Assembly (NCBI GenBank): GCA_023436585.1
Contig: JAEZIN010000010.1
Location: forward strand, 1 to 36,671
From: Bacillota bacterium
Lineage (GTDB): Bacteria; Bacillota; Clostridia; Christensenellales; Aristaeellaceae
Reading direction: 5' to 3'
DNA length: 36,671 bases
The notes under the pieces are model-generated. The model was not told the origin of the DNA and did no database searches. It saw only the letters and a list, made by a program, of their open reading frames with translations. Below, one piece after another: positions 8,006-16,699 of the stretch (position 1 is its first letter; each line of letters starts with the position of its first letter). Position numbers and translations under genes: made by a program.

Positions 8006-8911
8006 TTACTCCTTGGGAAGATCCTTGGGCCCGAAGCCATGAGGCAGAAGATCGCTCAGCTTAGCACTGGCCGATTTGCTATCATCCCAGGTCACCAGCA
8101 CCCTTAAATCCGGCGCGAATTCGTTGATCACCTGGCGGCAGGCGCCGCAGGGCCAGGGCGCCGCGCCTTTCGCCGCGATAGCGATGGCAGCAAATTCAGA
8201 CGCCCCTTCGCTTACCGCCTTGAATATGGCCGTACGTTCCGCACAGTTGGTCAGGCCGAAGGAGGCGTTCTCCACATTGCAGCCGGTAAATATGCGGCCG
8301 TCGGCACAGAGCACGCACGCGCCTACCTGAAACTTCGAATACGGCGCGTAGGAGCGCTCCATGGCATTGCGTGCCAGCGCCAGCAGCGTTTCGTCGGATA
8401 CGGGTTTCCCATTTTCGTCTCTACCCATGTTCATCATACTTAAAGCCTTTTCCTCCATGGCGCGCATCGCCGCCTGGTCTTCCTTGGTCAAATGATCATA
8501 GCCCATCAAGTGGCATATGCCGTGCACCAGTAAATACGCCGCTTCCCGTTCCTCGCTGTGGCCGTATTCCGCGGCCTGGGCCTTTACATGATCCACGGAG
8601 AGGATCACATCACCCAGAAAGCACACGTTCAGTCCGCTGTCGTATTCCTTTTTGAGAAGCTTTTCCGACTGCCCGGCCGTTCTGCCCTGCCTGTAATTCA
8701 CCGTGGGGAAAGAAAGAACATCCGTCGCGGCATCTATCTTTCTCGTCTCCCGGTTAATCGTACGGATTTCCTGATCGTTTGTCATCGTAATACCGATGCC
8801 GCAAGGGAGCGTGATCCCTTCGGCTAAAATCGCACAATCCGCCGCGGTCTGCATCAGGCTTACAAGATGGGCGGGCATGTTGGCGGTATGTATCGACCAA
8901 AATAAAGTCAA
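8006..8911 (-). CDS. Fusion of endoribonuclease YbeY and cytidine deaminase
   Basis: The first half (about 1-155) is YbeY, a zinc-dependent endoribonuclease of 16S rRNA maturation, with the metal motif HGICHLMGYDH (His 130, 134, 140). The second half (about 170-301) is a small homotetramer-type cytidine deaminase with CNVENAS (211-217), the zinc motif CAER (223-226) and PCGACRQ (254-260). All key residues of both enzymes are present, and the frame is open throughout. In many Firmicutes the order is ybeY-dgkA-cdd-era; here dgkA is missing and the flanking genes are joined. The start codon is a TTG at 8911, supported by GGAGGA six to seven bases upstream inside the end of pgpH. Confidence 0.92.
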   Translation of the reverse strand: MTLFWSIHTANMPAHLVSLMQTAADCAILAEGITLPCGIGITMTNDQEIRTINRETRKIDAATDVLSFPTVNYRQGRTAGQSEKLLKKEYDSGLNVCFLGDVILSVDHVKAQAAEYGHSEEREAAYLLVHGICHLMGYDHLTKEDQAAMRAMEEKALSMMNMGRDENGKPVSDETLLALARNAMERSYAPYSKFQVGACVLCADGRIFTGCNVENASFGLTNCAERTAIFKAVSEGASEFAAIAIAAKGAAPWPCGACRQVINEFAPDLRVLVTWDDSKSASAKLSDLLPHGFGPKDLPKE

Positions 8912-8913
8912 AC

Positions 8914-11265
8914 CTATTCCTCCAAGTCTTCCTTCTTGGCTGGGATATTCCCTGTTTCCCCTATATCTGCCTGTGCCTGCAGGTCGGTATCGTCCCCGCT
9001 TTCAGGTAGAATTTCCGCCTCCCCTGCTGCTTCAATCACAGGCTGTACGGGCGGCTGTTCCGCTTCCGTCAGGCGGGCAGGCTCTGCCGGCTCTTTGTGC
9101 ATCTCCACGGCAGGATACTCGATGCGTTCATGGAAAACGCCGATCAATACCGTGGTGAAGGCTTCGCAAATCTTGTCGATATCCCGAAGCGTCAAGGGTG
9201 AATCGCTGAGCTGCCCGTCTTCCAGCTTGCCCCGGACCAACTGCTCAATGAATTCCTCAATGCGCTGGGGCGTGGGGTCTGGCATGGAGCGAACGGCGGC
9301 CTCGATGGTATCGGCCAGCATAACGATCGCGCTTTCCTTCATGGTAGGCCGTGTTCCATCATAACGGAAGTCAGTGATATCCACCGAGTTCCCGCCGGCC
9401 TGCTGAAGCGCCTTGTGATAAAAGTACATGACCGGCGTATCGCCATGATGCTCCATGATAATTTTTTCAATTTCCATGGGCAGGCGGTATTTTTGCGCCA
9501 TCATCAGCCCATCCCGGGCATGGGCGGTCACAATAGCGGAGGACACATAAGGGTCCGTATGGTCATGGGGATTGTCCCCCATTTGGTTTTCCTTGAAATA
9601 CAGGGGCCGCTTGAGCTTGCCCACATCATGGAAATACGACCCGACGCGTGCCAGCAGCGGATTGGCACCGATGGCCTCCGCCGCGGCCTCCGACAGGTTG
9701 GCCACGATAATGGAATGATGGTAGGTGCCCGGCGCTTCCAGGAGTAGACGCCGCAAAAGGGGCTGATTGGGGTTGGCAAGCTCCATCAGCTTGCTGGGAG
9801 TAGCCAGATTGAAAACAATCTCAAAAAGCGGCTGGAAGCCCATGCACAGCAGCGCGCCGATCAGCGCTCCGCCCATGCTCCACAGCGCGTTCCCAAAAAC
9901 GGCAATCAAATCGTTGTTGGTCATCAGGCCAACTGCAATCATCACCGCCATGTTGACAAGCGCGGCATAAATGCCGCATAAAAGCGCCTGGGCTCTATGG
10001 GATTTGCCCCGAAGCGCCATCACCGCCACGGTGCCGCCCACCACATTGCTTAGCAGCAGGTGGATCATGATCGCGCCATACTCGTTGTTGCCGCCGGCTG
10101 ACAAGGCGCTGACGATCACCGACAGGGCAAGGTTCCCGGCAATACCCGCCAGCGGGCCCAATAGCCCGGTTAAAAGCAGGGCGCCAAGGACCACGGGCGA
10201 AAGATAGACGTTCACCTTCATAACCTTGACAACTATGATGCAAATCGCCAGCGTCAGATTCAAAATCAGCATGAATACGACCATTTTGCGATAATCATGC
10301 ATCAGGGAATTGTTCATCAGCGCCAGCAGAACAAGCGTCAGCAATATGACCGCCACGATCAGCAGCGCCGCGCCAAGGTACATGGGCACATCGACGCTGT
10401 TATCGTCCAGCAGCCCCAGGGTGCGGAGCATCTCCAGCTGGTTGGCGCTCACGCGCTCGCCTGCCACCACGATATTCTGCCCCTGGTTGTACATCACGGG
10501 TTCCACAGCCTTGCGGGCGTTTTCCTGGGCAATGGCGGTGGATTCCTGATCGATGACCATATTGGGCTGTATGACCCTGCGCAGAACGGGCGAAATCACG
10601 TTCTGCAAAAGGCTTGTATCCGTTTTGAAGCCCACAATCTGCAATATGTTGGTGATGGATTCGTTGATTTGGCCTTCGCGCACGGTGGTGTTCATTGTAT
10701 TTCTAACCGCGGCGGATACATCGTTGTAAGCCTGCTCCAGCTCATCGGCAGGCGTTTGAAGGAGGGTTGCCACCTGATAATCCGCCAGGGTGATGGTGGT
10801 CAGCATATCTCTGGCATAATCCAGTTCTCCCTGCGTGTAGCGGCGGGACGCCGGGCTTGCCCCTTCCTGTTCCTCAGGCGTGCCGGAAAGAAGCGTCTGG
10901 CCGTATTGCTGCACCCTGCGCAGCTCCTCAAAAACGCTTCGAAGATCATTCATCACCGTATCGGTGACGCCGTCCTTGGGATGATAGGAGGGTTCCACCT
11001 GCTTGGCGGCTTCCTCCCTGCGGCGGGCGGTAGTCGCCTCATCCACCACATCCTTGGAGGCGGTGATGGTCTTAAAAGCGATGGAGCCTACCTTCAGGTC
11101 ATACCTTTCCGGCGCGATGGCTATGCCAAACAAGACCGCCAGTGCGGCCGCACCCAAAATGGCCACAAAAACGCACTTCGCCCGCTCCGTTTTGACCGCG
11201 GCCAAAACGCTCTTCAGGCTAATGCGCTCCTTGTCTTTCCGGCTGCCCTGCCGCTTGGCCATCAT
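8914..11265 (-). CDS. pgpH: 7TM-HD family protein, c-di-AMP phosphodiesterase PgpH type
   Basis: The family degrades the second messenger c-di-AMP through a cytoplasmic HD domain. The 783-residue protein has one N-terminal membrane segment (about 32-52) and an extracellular 7TMR-HDED domain (about 55-290). A bundle of membrane segments follows (about 294-485), then the HD domain (about 510-700) with the metal-binding YFHDVGKL (His 546, Asp 547) and the later EHHGDTP. The C-terminus is a Glu- and Pro-rich tail. Two adjacent ATG codons stand at 11265 and 11262, with GGAGAAG upstream. It lies four bases after phoH and directly before ybeY-cdd, the standard Firmicutes order (yqfF in Bacillus). 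Confidence 0.93.
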   Translation of the reverse strand: MMAKRQGSRKDKERISLKSVLAAVKTERAKCVFVAILGAAALAVLFGIAIAPERYDLKVGSIAFKTITASKDVVDEATTARRREEAAKQVEPSYHPKDGVTDTVMNDLRSVFEELRRVQQYGQTLLSGTPEEQEGASPASRRYTQGELDYARDMLTTITLADYQVATLLQTPADELEQAYNDVSAAVRNTMNTTVREGQINESITNILQIVGFKTDTSLLQNVISPVLRRVIQPNMVIDQESTAIAQENARKAVEPVMYNQGQNIVVAGERVSANQLEMLRTLGLLDDNSVDVPMYLGAALLIVAVILLTLVLLALMNNSLMHDYRKMVVFMLILNLTLAICIIVVKVMKVNVYLSPVVLGALLLTGLLGPLAGIAGNLALSVIVSALSAGGNNEYGAIMIHLLLSNVVGGTVAVMALRGKSHRAQALLCGIYAALVNMAVMIAVGLMTNNDLIAVFGNALWSMGGALIGALLCMGFQPLFEIVFNLATPSKLMELANPNQPLLRRLLLEAPGTYHHSIIVANLSEAAAEAIGANPLLARVGSYFHDVGKLKRPLYFKENQMGDNPHDHTDPYVSSAIVTAHARDGLMMAQKYRLPMEIEKIIMEHHGDTPVMYFYHKALQQAGGNSVDITDFRYDGTRPTMKESAIVMLADTIEAAVRSMPDPTPQRIEEFIEQLVRGKLEDGQLSDSPLTLRDIDKICEAFTTVLIGVFHERIEYPAVEMHKEPAEPARLTEAEQPPVQPVIEAAGEAEILPESGDDTDLQAQADIGETGNIPAKKEDLEE

Positions 11266-11268
11266 GGC

Positions 11269-12258
11269 TTACTTCTCCTTCCCCCGCTTTTCATATGTAT
11301 CGTACGCCTGCACAATGGCTTGTACAAGGTCATGGCGCACCACATCGTGGTAGTCGAGCCTGACAATGCCTATGCCCGGCGTGTCATGCAGCACATCCAG
11401 CGCTTCGATGAGGCCGGAACGCTTGCCAAAGGGCAGGTCTGTCTGCGTGATGTCGCCCGTGACCACAACCCTTGAATTGAAACCCATGCGGGTCAAAAAC
11501 ATTTTCATCTGTTCGGAGGTGGTGTTTTGCGCCTCATCCAATATAATGAAAGAATCGCTGAGCGTGCGGCCGCGCATGTACGCCAGGGGGGCCACCTCCA
11601 CCACGCCGCGCTCCACCAGCTTTTGATAGGAATCGACGCCCATCAGGTCGTACAGAGCGTCATACAGAGGGCGCAGGTAAGGGTCCACTTTTTGCGTAAG
11701 GTCGCCCGGCAGAAAGCCCAGCTTTTCTCCCGCCTCCACAGCCGGCCGCGTAAGCACGATGCGTTCAATGTCTTTATTCCGAAGCGCCACCACGGCCAGC
11801 GCCATGGCCAGGTATGTTTTCCCCGTGCCGGCGGGGCCGACGGCAAAGGTGAGCACATTCTCCCGCACCATGCGCACATATTCCCGCTGGCCCAGCGTTT
11901 TGCATTTGATTTGCTTGCCGCGGTGGGTGATGGCCACGACATCTTTCAATATCTCATCAATCATGTCCACCTTCCCGTCCCTGGCCAAGGCGATGGCGTA
12001 GCGGATGCGGGAGCGGTCCACGATCTCATGGCTGCGAAGCATGTCCAACAGCTTTATAATCACCATCTGGGCAAGCTCAGTTTGAGCCGGATCGCCCGTG
12101 ATGCACAATTCCGTACCGCGCAAGGCAATGGAAACACCCGTTTCCGTTTCGATCAGCGCGATGTTTTGGTCGTTTGTGCCGAACAGCGACATATAATCAT
12201 CCAGGGTTTCCACCGAAAGCTTAACCTGCCTGGTTGGGGGCAAAAAACGTTCCTCCAT
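11269..12258 (-). CDS. phoH: PhoH family ATPase (YbeZ-like)
   Basis: PhoH/YbeZ proteins are cytoplasmic P-loop ATPases encoded beside ybeY and thought to act with it in RNA metabolism. The 329-residue protein has an N-terminal KH-like region (about 10-80), Walker A GPAGTGKT (141-148) and Walker B FIILDEAQN (237-245), followed by VVTGDITQTDLP. Length and motifs are normal. The ribosome binding site before the ATG at 12258 is weak, but the N-terminus fits the family. It follows yqfD by 21 bases. Confidence 0.94.
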   Translation of the reverse strand: MEERFLPPTRQVKLSVETLDDYMSLFGTNDQNIALIETETGVSIALRGTELCITGDPAQTELAQMVIIKLLDMLRSHEIVDRSRIRYAIALARDGKVDMIDEILKDVVAITHRGKQIKCKTLGQREYVRMVRENVLTFAVGPAGTGKTYLAMALAVVALRNKDIERIVLTRPAVEAGEKLGFLPGDLTQKVDPYLRPLYDALYDLMGVDSYQKLVERGVVEVAPLAYMRGRTLSDSFIILDEAQNTTSEQMKMFLTRMGFNSRVVVTGDITQTDLPFGKRSGLIEALDVLHDTPGIGIVRLDYHDVVRHDLVQAIVQAYDTYEKRGKEK

Positions 12259-12279
12259 TCTATTGAAAGCGGGCGTCCG

Positions 12280-13455
12280 TCAAGGAACCGTGCCCGCCTC
12301 CCAAGGCTTGGGAAGCGCAATGTCCGCCAGGATTTCCGCAATGGCAGTGGCTTCCAGCATCCTTCCTTCTATCATACAATAATCTACCCATTTGTCAACT
12401 GGTTCATGACCGGCACCCAGTTTTTGCGAAAGTGCCCTGAGCGCTGCCAGGCCGGCTTCCGCCTTGACATCCGCCTCCTCCCTGGGCACGACGGACAATG
12501 CCACCTCCTCAAACGTTTCGCGGCGCAAATAAACCGGCCACCACGCTCCGCCGATAGGCCATACTTCCACCGTGCGGTCGGCCTGCAAAAACTCAGGCGT
12601 TTCCATTTCTCCCACCTGAAAATACGGCGTCTGCACCGCCTGGCTGACAGTGACGCGGCCTGTGGGCTCACTCTGCACTTCATCCAGAGGGATGCGCACC
12701 CTCACGCCTACCCAGCCCCTGGCCGTGGCGATCCCACGGGCTTTTACCGGAATCTTCTCCTCGCCGGTGCCCCGTTCCCAGCCGGAGATGAGAACTTGCC
12801 CCTGCTTTACCAGGTCGCCCGGCTTGCACATGGGCGTGCCGGCCAGGGGCAGCAGCGAAACAAGTATGCCGTCCCTTGCCGCCACCACATCGCCGGGACC
12901 GCCCTCCGTTTCCACGCCCGGCGGCGGCACGCCAAGCACGCAGCGGATGACCAGCGCCGTGCCCCGGTAGTATGCCTGCACCCAGGCCACCTTGGGCATG
13001 CGCCACTCCAGGGCGCTGACCATATTTGCAAGGGCAACATCCCTCTTCCACATGCCGGGATGGATGTCCTGCTCCTTTAAATACAGGCGGATCTCGCTTT
13101 CATACGGCCCCGCGTCCAGGATGTCAATACGCCAGATAAACTGCAGCGCCACAGCGGCCAGTGCAAGGCAAAGCACCAGACCCACCGCCGCCGCGACGCG
13201 CTTTTTCAGCCAGTTGCGCAGGGCAGACAGCCTTTTATGCCGAAGCCGCGTCAGCTTCCAGCCCCGCTGCTCCGCCAGCTCCGCAAGCTTTTTGTAGTCG
13301 GATTCTCCGCAAACACCCTCCACAGCCTTCAGCCCCGTACGATTCAAATCATGGAGCATGATGCTTTGCTCGCTGGCCAGGTTGAGAAGCCGCTCCAGGC
13401 TGAGGCCCTCCATACGGAAGGATACAAGAAAAAGCTGCTTTGCCGCATCGATCAC
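12280..13455 (-). CDS. yqfD: Sporulation protein YqfD
   Basis: YqfD is a membrane protein of the mother-cell sporulation programme in Firmicutes. This 391-residue copy has a cytoplasmic N-terminal region and one membrane segment (about 86-108, after NWLKKRV). A large outer domain follows with GDLVKQGQVLISGW, typical of the family. The start is a GTG at 13455 that overlaps the yqfC stop codon as GTGA, with AAGGAGGAG upstream, so the two are translationally coupled. The exact molecular role of the family is not established. Confidence 0.9.
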   Translation of the reverse strand: MIDAAKQLFLVSFRMEGLSLERLLNLASEQSIMLHDLNRTGLKAVEGVCGESDYKKLAELAEQRGWKLTRLRHKRLSALRNWLKKRVAAAVGLVLCLALAAVALQFIWRIDILDAGPYESEIRLYLKEQDIHPGMWKRDVALANMVSALEWRMPKVAWVQAYYRGTALVIRCVLGVPPPGVETEGGPGDVVAARDGILVSLLPLAGTPMCKPGDLVKQGQVLISGWERGTGEEKIPVKARGIATARGWVGVRVRIPLDEVQSEPTGRVTVSQAVQTPYFQVGEMETPEFLQADRTVEVWPIGGAWWPVYLRRETFEEVALSVVPREEADVKAEAGLAALRALSQKLGAGHEPVDKWVDYCMIEGRMLEATAIAEILADIALPKPWEAGTVP

Positions 13456-13739
13456 GGCTTCTTCTCCTCCTTCCCGCGAGGCTCATAACCCACCGACGCA
13501 ATATTGCCCGTTACCACCGCGTCCATAGGCCCGTAATGGGTAATCTGCATTTGCGAGCCTTCTATCGTCAATAGGCCGCAGGATGTTCGAAGCCGGATGG
13601 TTCCCTCCTCATAAGCCAGTATGCCCTGGTGCTGTTCCACAATCAGGCGCCGCCGTCCGTACCATATCAATTTGGGCCAGCCCATCAGCACATCCTCGGG
13701 AATGCCGCTCACATCCGCCGCCTTTTCCCGCCATTTCAT
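13452..13739 (-). CDS. yqfC: Sporulation protein YqfC (YabP/YqfC family)
   Basis: This small 95-residue protein belongs to the YabP/YqfC family of spore proteins. The family beta-strand repeats are seen in RRLIVEQHQGILAYEEG and IRLRTSCGLLTIEGSQMQI. I chose the ATG at 13739 because GGAGGG lies seven bases upstream; the longer frame adds eleven residues without support. It opens the yqfC-yqfD-phoH-pgpH-ybeY/cdd-era row. It is a distant relative of YabP at 19948-20256 in this window. Confidence 0.88.
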   Translation of the reverse strand: MKWREKAADVSGIPEDVLMGWPKLIWYGRRRLIVEQHQGILAYEEGTIRLRTSCGLLTIEGSQMQITHYGPMDAVVTGNIASVGYEPRGKEEKKP

Positions 13740-13842
13740 GCGCCGTCCCTCCAAAATCGTACTTGCACGCATATGCTTCCATGCTTATAAAGCCTATGGT
13801 CAAAGCGATGAAATCATGCTTTCGGGAAAAAGGAGGTGCCAT

Positions 13843-13905
13843 ATTATCGCTGATCCCAGGGTAAAAGAATCCCTTGAAGTTTTACATTATTTGCGTATAA
13901 TGTGA
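13843..13905 (+). CDS. Possible 20-residue peptide with an ATT start
   Basis: A strong AGGAGG (13831-13836) stands six bases before an ATT codon that opens a 20-codon frame encoding IIADPRVKESLEVLHYLR and two more residues. There is no ATG, GTG or TTG in frame at that distance. The 3' part of the frame overlaps the promoter-like sequence of the symporter gene, so one of the two signals may be chance. This is a weak call. Confidence 0.15.
   Translation: MIADPRVKESLEVLHYLRIM
13874..13901 (+). promoter_or_regulatory. Candidate sigma-A promoter of the symporter gene
   Basis: TTGAAG (13874-13879) and TATAAT (13896-13901) are separated by 16 bases. They lie about 50 bases before the start of the symporter gene. 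Confidence 0.6.
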
Positions 13906-13952
13906 ATCGAAGGCGTCCCCTTTGTGAAGGGGGACAGTAGTATGGAAGGCGG

Positions 13953-15515
13953 GTGTCCCAAATGAAGATTGCGGTCTTGGTTCTCTATGCCCTGATGATG
14001 GTGGCTGTCATTCTTTTCACCGCAAGAAAATCGATTTCCCTCCATGATTTCCTGCTTGGCGGCAGACGGGTCGGCCCATGGATGAGCGCTTTATCCTATG
14101 GGACCGCCTATTTTTCTGCCGTCATCATCATCGGCTACGCCGGCTCGGTAGGGTGGGACGCAGGTTTTTCCGCCGTATGGGCCGGCATCGGCAACGCTTT
14201 GATCGGCGGCCTGCTGGCCTGGTCGCTGCTGGCCCGGCCTGCCCGGCAGATGGCCGAGCGGCTGAACGTGGCCACCATGCCCAGCTTCTTTGAAAAGCGC
14301 TACCAGTCCAAAACGCTGAAGGTGCTGGCATCCCTCATCATTTTTGTGTTCCTGCTTCCCTATTCGGCTTCTGTGTACAAGGGACTTGGCCGCATGTTCC
14401 AGATGGCCATGGGCTTTGACTATACCTGGTGCGTGATCGGAATCGCGCTCTTAAGCTCCGTCTACCTTTTCCTGGGCGGCTATAAGGCTACCGCCATCAC
14501 CGACTTCGTCCAGGGGATCATCATGCTGTTTGGTATCGGCGTAGTGGTTTTCTATATTCTAAAAGGCGCGGGCGGTGCCGGGGAAGGCCTTGCGCAGCTT
14601 GGGACGGAAGCCGTCGGCGGCGCGGGCTTCAATACCCTGTTCCCACCCAAGGGAAAAGAGATTTTTTTGCTGTCCAATGTGGTGCTCACCTCCCTTGGCG
14701 TGCTGGGCATGCCCCACATGATCCACAAGTTCTTTGCCATACGTGAGGCGGCCGCCATCCGCCGGGCAACGGTCATTTCCACCGTATTTTGCATCATCAT
14801 CGCCGGCGGCGCATATTTCGCGGGCAGCTTTGGCCGTGTAGTGCTCAGCAGGATCACCAATGAGGCAGGCCAGACGCTTCACTCCCTGGTCAGCAATGGA
14901 ACCATGGTGAAGGATGCCATCGTGCCGGCCATGCTGGTGGATCAAACGGTGGTGGGCATTCCCGACGCGCTGCTGGGGCTGATCGTTGTGCTGCTGCTGT
15001 CGGCCAGCATCTCCACGCTGACGGCGCTGGTGCTTTCTTCATCCTCCGTCCTTTCCATTGACCTGCTGGGTTCCTTTTTCCCAAAGATGAAGGCCAAGCA
15101 TACCACCCTCACCATGCGCCTTTTGTGCGTTGTATTCATCGTCTTCTCCCTGGCAGTCAACTTCCTCATGCAGGGCACACCCATCGTCTCCCTCATGTCC
15201 CTTTCCTGGGGGACCATCGCGGGGGCCTTCCTGGCGCCTTTCCTGTACGGCCTCTTATGGAAGGGTGTTACCAAGGCAGGTGTGTATGCCGGCGTTGTGT
15301 GCGGCGTGCTGATCTCGCTTTTGCCGCCGCTTGTATCGGGCAATTTTGCCCTGTCGCCTATCAGCGGCGCTTCCGCCATGCTGGCGGGGCTGATCCTTGT
15401 GCCCCTGGTAAGCGTACTGACAAAAAAATGGGCCTATCCGGACAGCCATATCGCCCTGGTATTCGGCAAAAAAGAGCAGTCTGTCGCCGACGCTGCTGTT
15501 TCGGCAGACACCTGA
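13953..15515 (+). CDS. Sodium:solute symporter (SSS family)
   Basis: This 520-residue membrane protein belongs to the SSS family, which uses the sodium gradient to bring in solutes such as amino acids, sugars or carboxylates. It has about 13 hydrophobic segments, the early family feature DFLLGGRRVGPWMSALSYGT, GGYKATAITDFVQG in the middle and LSASISTLTALVLSSSSV further on. The substrate cannot be read from the sequence. Two starts are possible: GTG at 13953, or ATG at 13962, which has better spacing to the GGAAGGCGGG stretch. The gene stands alone, with its own promoter and a terminator just after it. Confidence 0.9.
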   Translation: MSQMKIAVLVLYALMMVAVILFTARKSISLHDFLLGGRRVGPWMSALSYGTAYFSAVIIIGYAGSVGWDAGFSAVWAGIGNALIGGLLAWSLLARPARQMAERLNVATMPSFFEKRYQSKTLKVLASLIIFVFLLPYSASVYKGLGRMFQMAMGFDYTWCVIGIALLSSVYLFLGGYKATAITDFVQGIIMLFGIGVVVFYILKGAGGAGEGLAQLGTEAVGGAGFNTLFPPKGKEIFLLSNVVLTSLGVLGMPHMIHKFFAIREAAAIRRATVISTVFCIIIAGGAYFAGSFGRVVLSRITNEAGQTLHSLVSNGTMVKDAIVPAMLVDQTVVGIPDALLGLIVVLLLSASISTLTALVLSSSSVLSIDLLGSFFPKMKAKHTTLTMRLLCVVFIVFSLAVNFLMQGTPIVSLMSLSWGTIAGAFLAPFLYGLLWKGVTKAGVYAGVVCGVLISLLPPLVSGNFALSPISGASAMLAGLILVPLVSVLTKKWAYPDSHIALVFGKKEQSVADAAVSADT

Positions 15516-15542
15516 CATTCACCGTTTACAATAGACAGCATA

Positions 15543-15575
15543 AATCCAGCCGCAATGGCTGGATTCTTTCATTTC
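15543..15575 (+). terminator. Terminator of the symporter gene
   Basis: AATCCAGCC (15543-15551) pairs perfectly with GGCTGGATT (15557-15565) around a five-base loop. A T-rich stretch follows. It lies 27 bases after the stop codon. Confidence 0.75.
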
Positions 15576-15636
15576 CTGATTATCGTGATACCATATACGG
15601 CCATTCGCCGCCGGGCAAACCCGCCCCTTGATCTGC

Positions 15637-15665
15637 GTCACTCTATCCTGCCCCCATCATACAAT
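15637..15665 (+). promoter_or_regulatory. Candidate sigma-E promoter of the cotJ operon
   Basis: CATACAAT (15658-15665) fits the sigma-E -10 consensus CATACAMT exactly. GTCACTCT (15637-15644), 13 bases upstream, partly matches the sigma-E -35 GTCATATT. The cotJ operon of Bacillus subtilis is under sigma-E, so mother-cell expression is expected. Confidence 0.6.
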
Positions 15666-15718
15666 AAACTACAGGCATTATGAGGTTTGCCTGTAAAACC
15701 AAAAAAGGGTGTATGCCC

Positions 15719-16150
15719 ATGAAGCAAAACGACTCTCTTTTAGGCGGCACGGCCTATTCCATGGCTCATGCAATCACCGAGGAAGCGGACCGGCTGCCCC
15801 CCGAATCCTCCGAGACCCTGTTCCCGCCCAGGGAAGCGCTGCGGCATGGCACGCTGTTTCCCGGCCTGTTCATACCATCCGGGGAGGCATCTACACTACC
15901 CAAGTCAGCCACCCTCACCCATGCCATCCCCTTTGCCGCCTGGGAAATGCGGCTTTACCTGAATACCCACCCCTGCGACAGAAAGGCCCTGGCTCTATAT
16001 CACGGTTATTGTGAACGCTGCCCCGGCGGCTATGGATATCTGGCCTGTGCTCTGTACGGAGGACGAAAGGATTCCTGCCCCCTGTGCTGGAACTGGGTGG
16101 AGGGCCCCTGGCCTTGGGAAGTAACTCCTTCCACAGAGAAGGAGGCCTGA
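15719..16150 (+). CDS. Spore coat protein: CotJA-CotJB fusion
   Basis: CotJA and CotJB are small proteins of the inner spore coat made in the mother cell. In this 143-residue protein, residues about 32-55 (ETLFPPREALRHGTLFPGL) carry the CotJA signature. Residues about 70-135 carry CotJB: AWEMRLYLNTHPCDRKAL, then the closing CWNWVEGPWPWE. The two families are normally separate adjacent genes; here one open frame covers both. I chose the ATG at 15719 because AAAGGG lies about nine bases upstream; another ATG at 15713 is very close to that site. The cotJC gene follows after two bases. Confidence 0.85.
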   Translation: MKQNDSLLGGTAYSMAHAITEEADRLPPESSETLFPPREALRHGTLFPGLFIPSGEASTLPKSATLTHAIPFAAWEMRLYLNTHPCDRKALALYHGYCERCPGGYGYLACALYGGRKDSCPLCWNWVEGPWPWEVTPSTEKEA

Positions 16151-16152
16151 GT

Positions 16153-16686
16153 ATGTGGATGTATCAGAAGCAACTGCCCTACCCAGTTCATGTAAAGAAC
16201 CAAAACCTGCCGCTAGCCCGCATTATTCTTACCCAGTGCGGCGGTCCGGAAGGCGCCTGGCTGGCCGCCCTGAGCTATTTGAACCAGCGCCACAGCATGC
16301 CCAGAAAGGAAGCCAAGGCACTGCTTACCGACCTTGCCACGGAGGAGCTGGCCCATGGGGAAATGCTCAGCGCCCTTCTGTACCAGCTGACAGGCAGGCT
16401 CCCCGCGGATGAGCGGAGGGAGTTGGCCATTGAAGCCTGGCCGGCCAGCCTGGAGACGCCCTCCATCCCCGGTTCCGGTTTCCCCGACTGTGTGGATCCC
16501 GTTGCCTGCCTATACGCGGACCTGGCTTCGGAGCGCCAGTCCAGGCGCGCCTATGAGCGTGTTCTGCCTCACTGCGAAGATCCGGATGCAAGCGGCGTGC
16601 TGCGCTTTTTGCGCCAGCGCGAAATCGTGCATGAGCAGCGGCTGCTGGAAGCGCTGCAGCTTGTGCAGAATACGCCGGAAGATTAA
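16153..16686 (+). CDS. cotJC: Spore coat protein CotJC, manganese catalase family
   Basis: CotJC is a coat protein of the ferritin-like manganese catalase family. The 177-residue protein begins MWMYQKQLPYPVHVKN and has the helices with TEELAHGEM (Glu 65, His 68) and REIVHEQR, both expected dimanganese ligands. However, where the family has GADGELAAALRYLNQR, this protein has GPEGAWLAALSYLNQR, so the first ligand Glu is replaced by Ala 35. It is somewhat shorter than CotJC of Bacillus (about 189 residues). Catalase activity is therefore doubtful. The ATG at 16153 has a strong GGAGG, and the gene follows cotJAB closely. Confidence 0.92.
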   Translation: MWMYQKQLPYPVHVKNQNLPLARIILTQCGGPEGAWLAALSYLNQRHSMPRKEAKALLTDLATEELAHGEMLSALLYQLTGRLPADERRELAIEAWPASLETPSIPGSGFPDCVDPVACLYADLASERQSRRAYERVLPHCEDPDASGVLRFLRQREIVHEQRLLEALQLVQNTPED

Positions 16687-16699
16687 AATCCTCTATATG

